Below, piece by piece: positions 1 to 7,409 of a stretch of 64,000 nt of DNA; the first letter of the stretch is position 1, and every line of letters starts with the position of its first letter. The stretch covers positions 1 through 64,000 of the forward strand of contig NZ_SLXQ01000001.1 of the NCBI RefSeq assembly GCF_004340875.1, read 5' to 3'. The notes beneath the pieces are model-generated. The model had not been told where the DNA came from. It ran no database searches and saw nothing but the letters and a program-made list of their open reading frames with translations. A program made the position numbers and the translations under genes. Source of the stretch: Tamaricihabitans halophyticus (GTDB lineage: Bacteria; Actinomycetota; Actinomycetes; Mycobacteriales; Pseudonocardiaceae).

Positions 1-100
1 CACCCCCTGGCTGCACTACTACAATCACCACCGCGGCCACACCAGCATCGGCGGCCCACCCACCACACGCGTACCCAACCTCCCAGATCAATACAATTAG
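1..100 (+). mobile_element. 3' end of an IS481-family transposase
   Basis: Reading from base 2 there is an open frame of 32 residues ending at a TAG at 98-100. It contains the run WLHYYNHHRGHTSIGG followed by PPTTRVPNL, which is the typical C-terminal tail of the DDE integrase core of IS481-type transposases (YNHHRPHTALGG-like). The rest of the gene lies before the window, so I cannot tell whether the element is complete. The stop codon falls inside a short repeated motif (96-112) discussed separately. Confidence 0.75.
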
Positions 101-112
101 GGATCTTGCGGT
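96..112 (+). repeat. Dispersed intergenic repeat, copy A
   Basis: The motif AGGGATCTTGCGGT occurs here, at 36791-36804 on the same strand and at 16586-16599 on the other strand. The copy overlaps the transposase stop codon and runs directly into the left direct repeat at 108-129. It belongs to a loose family of AGGG/GCGGT palindromic motifs found between genes in this window. Confidence 0.5.
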
Positions 113-129
113 CACCGGGCGCGGCGGGC
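108..129 (+). repeat. Left direct repeat flanking the XRE/DUF6879 module
   Basis: The 22-base stretch beginning GCGGTCACCGGGCGCGGC matches 2763-2784 at 20 of 22 positions in the same orientation. The two copies bracket the accessory block of 230-2739. They may be a recombination scar or simply two members of the intergenic repeat family. Confidence 0.5.
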
Positions 130-229
130 CTGGTATGTAAACCGAGCCGCCAAAGGCACGTTGAACTCGTATCGGTCGACGGAAAACGCCGTGATCTGGC
201 TTGGCAGCCACTACTACCCACAACTGGAA

Positions 230-1069
230 TCACCCGCTGGCACGAAGCTCCGCCGCCACCTGACGCAACACTGCCCTAGCCTCGTCACCTTCCACCGCAA
301 CGGACCACAGTTGCTCGGCGATGCGCTCGTAGAGCACCACATCATCCGGGTCTTCGGTGGACGCCTCGCGATGAAGAGTCTCGACAAGTACATGTCCACT
401 CAGGATGGTGAACCCGTGCAATGGCGGCAACGGGTACTCGACATTGAGTGGGATTATGCCGAACCGTATTGCCGGCAGCCCTTCGAGCGCGAGCAGCCTG
501 TCGATCTGCGCCGCCATTGTCGATCGACTGCCTACCGGACACCGCAGCGAAAACTCAGAGGTCAGCAGTTCAATGGTCTTGCCAGAGTCGTAGAGCACAT
601 TCTGGCGCTGCATCCGCGCTCGTACGGCCTCGTCCACGTCACGCACGGTCCCGCGCAGCGTGGCAAGCGAGAGGAACACGTTACGCGCGTACTCCGCTGT
701 TTGTAGCAGCCCGGGAATCAATGCGAGGTCGAACGACCGGATGTGCGTCGCTGCCTGTTCGGATGACGCCATTTCATCCTGGAGGGCCCGATGGCCGGCA
801 GCGAGTTGCCGAACCCACCGGGCTTCATCCGTGCGGATCGAACGCAGTGTGGCACGCAGTTGCTCTGTTTCGTCGTCCGAGGCTCCAGTGACCTGACACC
901 AGGTCAGTAGATCGACATCGGTGACGGCCTGCTTGCCGTTCAAGATCTTCGAGACCTTGCTCGGTTGCCAACCAGCTGCCTTCGCAAATCGACGACCGGA
1001 CATGCCAGAAGATGACAAGAGCACAGCAAGCCGGTCAGCTAAGCCGATTCGGCGCTGCTCAGTGCTCAA
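230..1069 (-). CDS. XRE-family regulator with DUF5753 domain (module copy 1)
   Basis: A 279-residue protein. The N-terminal helix-turn-helix of the Cro/XRE type covers about residues 8-65 (SGRRFAKAAGWQPSKVSKI, then a second helix). The remainder fits DUF5753: the IRSFDLALIPGLLQTAEYAR segment near residue 110 is the hallmark of these actinobacterial regulators, followed by an RMQRQ helix and a C-terminal ligand-like domain. The chosen start is TTG, eight bases after an AAGG. It is the last gene of a minus-strand operon with the DUF6879 gene (25 bases upstream) and the small-protein gene. Members of this family act in development or with small partner proteins; the target here is unknown. Confidence 0.88.
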   Translation of the reverse strand: MSTEQRRIGLADRLAVLLSSSGMSGRRFAKAAGWQPSKVSKILNGKQAVTDVDLLTWCQVTGASDDETEQLRATLRSIRTDEARWVRQLAAGHRALQDEMASSEQAATHIRSFDLALIPGLLQTAEYARNVFLSLATLRGTVRDVDEAVRARMQRQNVLYDSGKTIELLTSEFSLRCPVGSRSTMAAQIDRLLALEGLPAIRFGIIPLNVEYPLPPLHGFTILSGHVLVETLHREASTEDPDDVVLYERIAEQLWSVAVEGDEARAVLRQVAAELRASG

Positions 1070-1094
1070 CCACGTGACCTTCCGGTGCGACTGG

Positions 1095-1622
1095 TCATCG
1101 ATGACGTTGTCGGTATTGCTCGTGCGGTACCGCGTGCGGCCAAATCAAATCACGCCAGCGCCGGTGCTGGGCCACCACCTCCGCATCGGCGCTGACGTGA
1201 ATCCCGGCAAGTGTCCCATCAGCAGCGAAATCCAGAGCGACGACGCGGCCGTCATCGATCAAGTAGTAGTCGTAGTCGGGCATGGCCAACTCACCCGCCG
1301 TTGATTCGCCGACCCACCGGATGTCCTCTCCCGCGTTCACGTTCATGTACGCGACATCGAGTTGACACCGCAGGTACTCAGTAAGCGGATCCGTGAGTAA
1401 CCGTGCCCGCTCAAACGAGATACCACGACGACGTAACCCTTGGATGTAGTCGACCCAAGCGCGATCGTCGCCAGGGTCGCGCCCGAGTCCGTCCCGCCAT
1501 CTCTGCAACAGCTTCGCATCAATGGCCGAGTAGTCGCCCTGGCATTCCCAGCGCCATGAGCTCGAAGTGATGCCGGCCAACGCGCCGGGGAGCGAGTCGG
1601 CTTTGCCTGTGGACCACGTCAA
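1095..1622 (-). CDS. DUF6879 family protein (module copy 1)
   Basis: A 175-residue soluble protein with no signal peptide. Residues about 75-150 carry the DUF6879 pattern: ISFERARLLTDPLTEYLR, AGEDIRWV, a DYDYYLIDD block, then a C-terminal HRRWRDLIWPHAVPHEQY helix. The likely start is TTG, whose last two bases are shared with the TGA of the upstream small gene, which indicates translational coupling. The function of DUF6879 is not known; its constant company with XRE/DUF5753 regulators suggests a partner or effector role. The second copy at 15170-15712 has the same order of motifs but low overall identity. Confidence 0.8.
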   Translation of the reverse strand: MTWSTGKADSLPGALAGITSSSWRWECQGDYSAIDAKLLQRWRDGLGRDPGDDRAWVDYIQGLRRRGISFERARLLTDPLTEYLRCQLDVAYMNVNAGEDIRWVGESTAGELAMPDYDYYLIDDGRVVALDFAADGTLAGIHVSADAEVVAQHRRWRDLIWPHAVPHEQYRQRHR

Positions 1623-2003
1623 ACCGTTGCCTCCCGCCCGGGCAGCTCCCTCGGAACCTCGATGACGGTCTCATAGTCTGGTATGCCATTGCCGCTCCGT
1701 TTCCGCACCTCAGCGAGCACATGGGCATCAGTGACGACCGTGCCCAGCACGAGGTAGGTACCTTTGTCGGTTGCCCACAGGGTCCGGCACCCTCCGTCTG
1801 GCGCGAACGAAAGTAGCTCTTTGGGAACCTCGATGACGGCCATGTGACTGGACATGCCGTTGCCGCTATGTTGCCGCACCACTGCAAGAATCTCTGCGTC
1901 AGTGACGATCGTGCCCTGCACGACGTAGGGTGTCTCGATCAGTCGCCCACAAGGTCGGGCACGCATTTTTGTCCGAGGTAGTCCCCAAGAAAATCGCTTC
2001 CAT
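1619..2003 (-). pseudogene. Small two-repeat partner protein, frameshifted (module copy 1)
   Basis: Translation from ATG at 2003, five bases after GGAGG, reads MEAIFLGTTSDKNACPTLWA, then DRDT and runs out of frame. Removing one base from the GGG at 1928-1930 restores DRDT-YVVQGTIVTDAEI and the frame then stays open to 1619, giving about 127 residues. The restored protein has two similar halves, each with a C-x-TLWATD motif, a VTDA.(I/V)LA segment and an IEVP.EL ending. The intact homologue at 15705-16046 confirms the DRGTYVIQG continuation. Either the gene is inactivated or the base is a sequence error. It leads the operon of the regulator module. Confidence 0.75.
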
Positions 2004-2270
2004 CTGAACCTCCAACTCTGACTGTTGACCCCTGGGAATCATCTCGACAATTTTCACATCACCGCATCTCGCATTCGAGTGAATCTCCAACACTGCCCGC
2101 CTGTTCGGGTGAAACACGGATGTGTTTCTTGTATGTTTCTCATATTTCTCTGACGATGACATGGCGAGCTGAATCATCGGCGCGCGCCAGTCCAACGCCT
2201 GTTGGCGCGGCATCAAGACCGCCGCTCGCGGCTCGCTGCCTTGTTCGCTACGTCCAGAACGGGAGCCGAT
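2004..2270. promoter_or_regulatory. Divergent intergenic region between module 1 and the micro-genes
   Basis: A 267-base region with lower GC than its surroundings. The stretch 2100-2165 holds TTTC-rich repeats (read on the minus strand as two AGAAAC(A) copies about 12 bases apart) upstream of the small-gene start, a plausible binding site for the module's own XRE protein. No gene longer than a few codons fits the region. Promoter positions are not resolved. Confidence 0.35.
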
Positions 2271-2357
2271 ATGAGTTGGTACGTAAGGGAAGACGGAACA
2301 GTGGTTGATTTCGACGGCAACGGACCGGTGGACGACGAACCGGACGGCGACGAGTGA
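2271..2357 (+). CDS. 28-residue acidic micro-protein
   Basis: ATG at 2271 follows GGGAG at a short distance. The product begins MSWYVREDGTVVDFDGNGP and ends in an acidic tail (DDEPDGDE). Its TGA overlaps the next ATG (TGATG), as expected of a coupled gene pair. I do not recognise a family with certainty; similar tiny acidic proteins accompany integrative elements in this group of bacteria, which is inference from context. Confidence 0.5.
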   Translation: MSWYVREDGTVVDFDGNGPVDDEPDGDE

Positions 2358-2563
2358 TGCCAGCTTGGCTCATCACGCCGGCCGTCGCGGCGCTGCTGGT
2401 GCTCGGGCTACTGGCGATACGCGGGTTCGCCCGCGCCGCAACTCCGCCTCACCCGCAGCGGGTTCGGGTGGTCATGGACGAAGCGCACGGCTGGCCACCG
2501 GTCAGAAAAGTTGATCTCGCCGACGGTGACCTCATTGAGGGCGATAGTCGATGGCTCGGCTAG
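2357..2563 (+). CDS. Small single-span membrane protein
   Basis: A 68-residue protein beginning MPAWLITPAVAALLVLGLLA, so one transmembrane helix at about residues 4-22 with the rest (charged, ending DLIEGDSRWLG) probably cytoplasmic. The start overlaps the stop of the upstream micro-gene by one base, and its own stop lies 13 bases inside the next gene. A GTG three bases earlier is an alternative start. Function unknown. Confidence 0.55.
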   Translation: MPAWLITPAVAALLVLGLLAIRGFARAATPPHPQRVRVVMDEAHGWPPVRKVDLADGDLIEGDSRWLG

Positions 2564-2739
2564 CCGGGCTGGTTCAGCGGTGGCTCGCCACAACCAGTCC
2601 CGCCCAGCCCGATCCCGTGCTGGCCACACGTGAGTGCCCGCGCTGCCCCACGCTGATCGTCGGGCCAGATCAACACACCGCGAACCGGCGCCTCGCCAGC
2701 CATCTGCGGCGCAACCACTGGGGCCGACCAGGTCGCTAG
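2551..2739 (+). CDS. Small zinc-finger-like protein
   Basis: A 62-residue basic protein. Residues about 29-56 show CPRC, then 18 residues, then H and a spaced second H (ASHLRRNHWG), a pattern that fits a Cys2His2-like mini zinc finger. It overlaps the preceding gene by 13 bases and closes the three-gene run. A role in nucleic-acid binding is possible but not demonstrated. No homologue is recognised by name. Confidence 0.55.
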   Translation: MARLAGLVQRWLATTSPAQPDPVLATRECPRCPTLIVGPDQHTANRRLASHLRRNHWGRPGR

Positions 2740-2762
2740 CGACGCGTAGTCGTATACATCCG

Positions 2763-2784
2763 GCGGTCACTGGGCGCGGCAGGC
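2763..2784 (+). repeat. Right direct repeat flanking the XRE/DUF6879 module
   Basis: Matches 108-129 at 20 of 22 bases in the same orientation. It lies between the last micro-gene and the start of the conserved methyltransferase/GH57 operon, exactly at the border between accessory and core content. Confidence 0.5.
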
Positions 2785-2837
2785 TTTCCTCCTGAAGTAA
2801 CGTGGTACGAAATCGTTCGACCCAGGAGTAGCCGCGA

Positions 2838-3614
2838 GTGTCACCCAACACCACCGGGCAGGAAGTCACGCTGCACTTGTCCGGCGAGCGGACCGTGCCC
2901 GACGTCCCCGCGGAGAACTACTGGTTTCGCCGGCATGAAGCCGCCTACGAGTACCTGCTGCCCTACTGCGCCCGGCCGGTCGTCCTGGAGGCCGGCTGCG
3001 GCGAGGGCTACGGCGCGCACCGGATTGCCGAGGTCGCCGACCAGGTACTCGCGCTGGACTACGACGAGCCGAGCACCACGCATATCGCCGTGAACTATCC
3101 GGCGCTCACCCCGGTTCGCGGAAACCTCGGCTTCCTGCCAGTACGCGCGCACAGCGTGGACGTGGTGGCGAATCTGCAGGTGATCGAGCACCTGTGGGAC
3201 CAGGCGGGATTCCTCGCGGAATGTTTCCGGGTACTCCGGCCGGGCGGGCGACTGCTGGTCAGCACGCCGAACCGGATCACCTTCTCGCCCGGTCGAGACA
3301 CCCCGCTGAATCCGTACCACACCCGCGAACTCGCCCCGGCGGAGCTGGCCGGCCTACTCACCGAAGCGGGGTTTCAGACCGAGCGGTTACTCGGCCTGCA
3401 CCATGGCGCCGCGGTGCGCCGGCTGGACGAGCGCTACGGCGGCTCGGTCATCCAGGCACAGCTGGACGTCGTCCTCGATCATCTTCCCGGCCAGGCGCCG
3501 TGGCCGCCCGAACTGCTCGCCGATGTGGCGGCGATCGACACCGCCGGCTTCGACATCCACGACCGGGAGCTCGAGGCCAGCCTCGACCTGATCGCCGTGG
3601 CGGTGCGCCCGTGA
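2838..3614 (+). CDS. SAM-dependent methyltransferase (Rv3030-like)
   Basis: A 258-residue class I methyltransferase. The SAM-binding glycine loop is VLEAGCGEGYGAHRI near residue 50, the acidic residue after strand 2 is ALDYDE, and VANLQVIEHLWD plus FRVLRPGGRLLVSTPNR are the later motifs. GTG start. It overlaps the GH57 gene by four bases (GTGA). The same pair plus a GT4 enzyme forms the Rv3030-Rv3032 set of Mycobacterium, involved in 6-O-methylglucose lipopolysaccharide, so it probably methylates sugars of an intracellular alpha-glucan. Substrate assignment is inference from neighbourhood. Confidence 0.85.
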   Translation: MSPNTTGQEVTLHLSGERTVPDVPAENYWFRRHEAAYEYLLPYCARPVVLEAGCGEGYGAHRIAEVADQVLALDYDEPSTTHIAVNYPALTPVRGNLGFLPVRAHSVDVVANLQVIEHLWDQAGFLAECFRVLRPGGRLLVSTPNRITFSPGRDTPLNPYHTRELAPAELAGLLTEAGFQTERLLGLHHGAAVRRLDERYGGSVIQAQLDVVLDHLPGQAPWPPELLADVAAIDTAGFDIHDRELEASLDLIAVAVRP

Positions 3615-5122
3615 CCGAGGAAGGCACCTTCTGTCTCGTCCTGCACAGCCACCTACCCTGGCTACCGCACCACGGCAGCTGGCCAGTCGGCGAGGAATGG
3701 CTCTACCAGGCATGGGCGCATTCCTACCTGCCGGTGATCGAGCTGCTCGAACGCCTGGCCGCCGAGGGGCGCAGGGATATCCTGACCCTCGGCGTGACGC
3801 CGATCCTCGCCGCCCAGCTGGACGATCCGTACTGCCTGCGGGCCTGTCATGACTGGCTGGGCACCTGGCAGTTACGCGCCCAGCACGCGGCCGACCGGTT
3901 CCGCCACGCTGACCCACTCCTGCGGGAGCTGGCCAGCGCCGAGTACCGCGCGGCCGACCACGCACTCGCGTTGTTCGAAACCAAGTGGCAGCACGGATTC
4001 TCCCCGGTACTGCGCTCGCTTGTGGACAGTCAGGCGATCGAGCTGCTTGGCGGCCCTGCCAGCCATCCGTTCCAGCCGCTACTCGAACCACGGCTGCGCG
4101 GTTTCACGCTACGCACCGGACTTGCCGATACCGCACTGCGGATTGGTAATGCCCCCTCGGGGATCTGGGCACCGGAATGCGGCTACGCCCCCGGCATGGA
4201 GCACGACTACGCCGCCGCCGGTGTCCGCCGGTTCCTCGTCGATGGTCCCGCGCTGCGCGGCGAAACCGCACAGGCGCACGAGGTCGGCGACTCGGGCGTG
4301 GTCTGCTTCGGCCGTGACCTGGATGTCACGTACCGGGTGTGGTCCCCGAAGGCCGGCTACCCAGGCCATCCCGCGTACCGCGATTTCCACACCTGGGATC
4401 ACCCGACCGGACTGAAGCCCGCGCGGGTGACCGGAAAGCACATCGAACCAGCGGACAAGAAGCCCTACGACCCCGCGCTCGCCGCCGAGGCGCGCGCCGA
4501 ACACGTCGCCGACTTCGTGCGCACCGTGGTGCGCAAACTGCGCCGCATTCGCGCCGAGCAGGGCAAGAACGGGTTGGTGATCGCCGCGTACGACACCGAA
4601 CTGTTCGGGCACTGGTGGCACGAGGGACCGCAGTGGCTGGCCGACGTACTGCGCGCCCTCCCGGAGGCAGGTGTGCGGGTAACCACGCTGCGCGGCGCGC
4701 TCGCCGCGGGCCATCAGGGCGCCCCCGTTGACCTGCCGGCATCCTCCTGGGGGTCCGGGAAGGACTGGCGGGTATGGGACGGCGCTCAAGTGTCCGACAT
4801 GGTTGACACCGGGGCAGAACTGCAACGCGCCATTCTGTCCATTGTCGACGACAAGCTCGGCACGCTGCGCGATCCGACCATCGACCAGATCGTCCGCGAA
4901 GGACTCCTCGCGCTGTCCAGCGACTGGGCTTTCATGGTGACCAAGGAGTCCGCGGCGGACTACGCACGGCGGCGCGCCACGCAGCACACCGACCGGTGCA
5001 CCGAGTTGATCGACCTACTGCGTGCTGGCGAGAACGAGCGAGCAGCCGAACTTGCCGCGTGGCTGCGCCGCGTGGACGGGCCGTTCGGCCAGCTGGACGC
5101 GAGGGGACTACGAACCGGTTGA
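3611..5122 (+). CDS. GH57 alpha-1,4-glucan branching enzyme (Rv3031-like)
   Basis: A 503-residue GH57 protein. It opens with the family signature HSHLPW at residue 12. The likely nucleophile is Glu189 in GIWAPECGY and the likely acid/base Asp328 in YDTELFGHWW, matching the archaeal and mycobacterial GH57 branching enzymes. The C-terminal part contains the helical DUF1957 region (SSDWAFMVTKESAADYARRR). GTG start overlapping the methyltransferase stop. It should introduce alpha-1,6 branches into the glucan built by the GT4 enzyme further on. The last 15 bases overlap the end of the convergent GH2 gene. Confidence 0.9.
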   Translation: MTEEGTFCLVLHSHLPWLPHHGSWPVGEEWLYQAWAHSYLPVIELLERLAAEGRRDILTLGVTPILAAQLDDPYCLRACHDWLGTWQLRAQHAADRFRHADPLLRELASAEYRAADHALALFETKWQHGFSPVLRSLVDSQAIELLGGPASHPFQPLLEPRLRGFTLRTGLADTALRIGNAPSGIWAPECGYAPGMEHDYAAAGVRRFLVDGPALRGETAQAHEVGDSGVVCFGRDLDVTYRVWSPKAGYPGHPAYRDFHTWDHPTGLKPARVTGKHIEPADKKPYDPALAAEARAEHVADFVRTVVRKLRRIRAEQGKNGLVIAAYDTELFGHWWHEGPQWLADVLRALPEAGVRVTTLRGALAAGHQGAPVDLPASSWGSGKDWRVWDGAQVSDMVDTGAELQRAILSIVDDKLGTLRDPTIDQIVREGLLALSSDWAFMVTKESAADYARRRATQHTDRCTELIDLLRAGENERAAELAAWLRRVDGPFGQLDARGLRTG

Positions 5123-6988
5123 CGGCGTACCCGCATCCAGAATGGTGCTGTTGACCTCGCGCAACGAGGACTCGTCGAACTTCCGGACTCTGCGGTCATA
5201 GCTGAACAAGCCGTTGACCTCGTTCTCCACATCGGTCAGTTGCGTGTAGACAGATGCGGAAAGGCCCTTGGCGCCGATCACCCCCAGCAGATCGTCGGTC
5301 AGCTCGCGGTACCTGCGCAGCAACGCGACCCGGCTCTCGGTCATCTCGTAGGCCTGCGGTTCCCCCGGCCACAGATGACCTGGCACGACCAACCCCAGCC
5401 CGCCGTACTCGCCATCCACGATCGCCCGATCCGGATCGGGGTCCGGGTCTCCCGGCCCGACATAGGTGTGGTCGTCGTAGATATCGCCAGCCCCACTGTC
5501 CGGATGCGAATGGCAGCAGTTCACGCCACTGTTCGCGTCGACCAATCTCGCTGGGTCGATCCACTTGACCCAGTCGGATACCCGTGCGGTATCAAACTCG
5601 CCCCATCCCTCGTTGAACGGAACCCACGCCACAATGGACGGAACCGAGTACAGCTGCTCGATCAGATCGGCCAGCTCACGTTCGAAATTCCGCTGCGCAC
5701 GCTCCCCCGGCGGTGGCTGCGGTCCTGGCGGATCGTCCAATGTGACCGGCAGCGACGGCATATCCTGCCAGACAAGCAAGCCGAGCCGGTCCGCCCAGTA
5801 GTACCACCTAGCCGGCTCAACCTTCACATGCTTGCGGATCATGTTGAAACCAAGCTTCTTGGTCTGCTCGAGGTCGAAGCGCAGCGCTTCATCGGTCGGC
5901 GCGGTGTACCCACCATCAGGCCAGTAGCCCTGGTCAAGCGGTCCGTGCTGGTAAGTGATCTTGCCGTTCAATGCGATGCGCTGCCGGCCAGCATCATCCG
6001 AAAGCAGCTCGATCGAGCGCATCCCGGCGTAGCTGGACACCTTGTCGCCGACCGCACCATCAGGCTCCACCAGCCGCACGGTCACGTCGTAAAGGTACGG
6101 ATCTTCTGGCGTCCACAACCGTGCCCCCGGCAGCGAAAGCGCGCTCGGGTCGCCGTTCGGTACCGCCTCGCCCCGCGCGCGCACCGTGCCATCCCGCGAG
6201 CGCACCACGATCTCCGCCCGTTCCTCGGTCACCCCGGTTGCCCGCACCCGTACCCGTAACGCCTCGCCTGCTACGTCCGGTTCGAGTTCGAGCGCGTCGA
6301 TCGACGCCTGCGGAACGGGTTCCATCCAGACCGTCTGCCAGATTCCGGAACTACCCCGATAGAGGATGCCGCCGGGGTCGTCGCGCTGCTTGCCGACCGG
6401 GTAAGGCGCGCGTTCGTTGCGGTCCACCGCGCCCACGATCAGTTCCTGCGGGCCGGATCCGCGTAGGGCGTCGGTGATGTCTGCTTGGAACGCGGTGTAT
6501 CCACCCTGATGCGTGGCCACCCGCTGGCCGTTCACCCACACCGTGGCTTCCTGGTCGACGGCGCCGAAATGCAGCAGTAACCGTTGGCCGGCCCAGTCCG
6601 GCGGGACCTCGAAGCTACGCCGGTACCACATGCGATCGTCGTGCCGTTCGATCCCGGAAAGCATCGACTCCGGTGGATACGGCACCAGGATCCGTTCGGC
6701 GAGTGTTCGCCCGAACGGCGGTTGCGGATCACTGGCCCGCTCGTACTGCCAGCTCCCGTTGAGGTTGCGCCATTGCGCGCGGACCAGCTGTGGTCGTGGG
6801 TATTCCGGAAGTACCGCATCCGGATCAACGTCGGCGGTCCACGGCGTTGTCAACGGCTCGGGCTTCGACTCCTCCAGCGGTCGCGAATCCGCGTTCGCGC
6901 CCGGTCCGACGGCAAGCACGAAACCCAGTATGCCCGCGACCAGCGGCACATACCGGCGCCCCGACCGCCGTGCCCACACGAGTACCAA
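5108..6988 (-). CDS. Secreted GH2 beta-glycosidase
   Basis: A 626-residue GH2 protein with an N-terminal signal peptide (YVPLVAGILGFVLAVGPGANA). The sugar-binding domain (about 65-220) has WYRRSFEVP and AVWVNG-like blocks, followed by an Ig-like domain and the TIM barrel. The acid/base is Glu460 in WVPFNEGWG and the probable nucleophile Glu527 in VDGEYGG. Start is uncertain: TTG at 6988 or GTG at 6979. It acts outside the cytoplasm, on a beta-galactoside, glucuronide or similar; the exact sugar cannot be read. It lies opposite in direction inside the methylglucan locus and overlaps the GH57 gene tail-to-tail, so it looks like an insertion. Confidence 0.85.
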   Translation of the reverse strand: MVLVWARRSGRRYVPLVAGILGFVLAVGPGANADSRPLEESKPEPLTTPWTADVDPDAVLPEYPRPQLVRAQWRNLNGSWQYERASDPQPPFGRTLAERILVPYPPESMLSGIERHDDRMWYRRSFEVPPDWAGQRLLLHFGAVDQEATVWVNGQRVATHQGGYTAFQADITDALRGSGPQELIVGAVDRNERAPYPVGKQRDDPGGILYRGSSGIWQTVWMEPVPQASIDALELEPDVAGEALRVRVRATGVTEERAEIVVRSRDGTVRARGEAVPNGDPSALSLPGARLWTPEDPYLYDVTVRLVEPDGAVGDKVSSYAGMRSIELLSDDAGRQRIALNGKITYQHGPLDQGYWPDGGYTAPTDEALRFDLEQTKKLGFNMIRKHVKVEPARWYYWADRLGLLVWQDMPSLPVTLDDPPGPQPPPGERAQRNFERELADLIEQLYSVPSIVAWVPFNEGWGEFDTARVSDWVKWIDPARLVDANSGVNCCHSHPDSGAGDIYDDHTYVGPGDPDPDPDRAIVDGEYGGLGLVVPGHLWPGEPQAYEMTESRVALLRRYRELTDDLLGVIGAKGLSASVYTQLTDVENEVNGLFSYDRRVRKFDESSLREVNSTILDAGTPSTGS

Positions 6989-7034
6989 CCGTGCCCGGCA
7001 ATCAGAGACTTGTCGTTGCCCCGACCGGGTGGCG

Positions 7035-7262
7035 CTACGGTCCGCCGCCTCCCGGATCCGGTCGATGGTTCAGCACGCCCATCGGATCCACCCTGCGCAC
7101 TTCTTCGGCTCGGCGAGCGTCCAGCTCACCGAGCGACATACCCGACGACGCACGCAGACCCTGACGAATCTTGCGTTCCCTGCGCTGTTTGAGCAGCGCG
7201 CCGAGGAACAGTGCGACCAGCAGGCCACCAATGGCGATCCATCCCCAGACTGGCATTGGCAC
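7035..7262 (-). CDS. Small membrane protein
   Basis: A 75-residue protein with one transmembrane segment (VWGWIAIGGLLVALFLGALL, residues 5-24) followed by a basic and then mixed-charge cytoplasmic tail. GTG start six bases after GGAGG. It lies 46 bases upstream of the GH2 gene on the same strand and divergently from the GT4 gene. No family recognised. Confidence 0.65.
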   Translation of the reverse strand: MPMPVWGWIAIGGLLVALFLGALLKQRRERKIRQGLRASSGMSLGELDARRAEEVRRVDPMGVLNHRPDPGGGGP

Positions 7263-7409
7263 CCACTCCCTCCGCCAACGACTGTCTCATATCGTGGGCG
7301 AGTAAGGACGAAAAGCCAGCACGATCGTGCCGACGGCAACCGCGACTCGGTCGAATCGTTAGGCATACCGGCAGTGTGGAATCTTTTCCGAGGTGCAAGG
7401 ATCGACTCG

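Noticed and set aside
3194-3610. Extension of the GH57 frame upstream by 139 codons
   Set aside because: It overlaps the methyltransferase in another frame, and the GTG at 3611 gives the exact family N terminus with a four-base overlap.
5108-5122. Overlap of GH57 and GH2 ends as a sign of misassembly
   Set aside because: A 15-base tail-to-tail overlap of two intact genes is normal in compact genomes; similar ones occur at 11165-11168.
6513-7409. Upstream extension of the GT4 frame
   Set aside because: It is antisense to the GH2 gene and has no glycosyltransferase features; the family start is at 7410.
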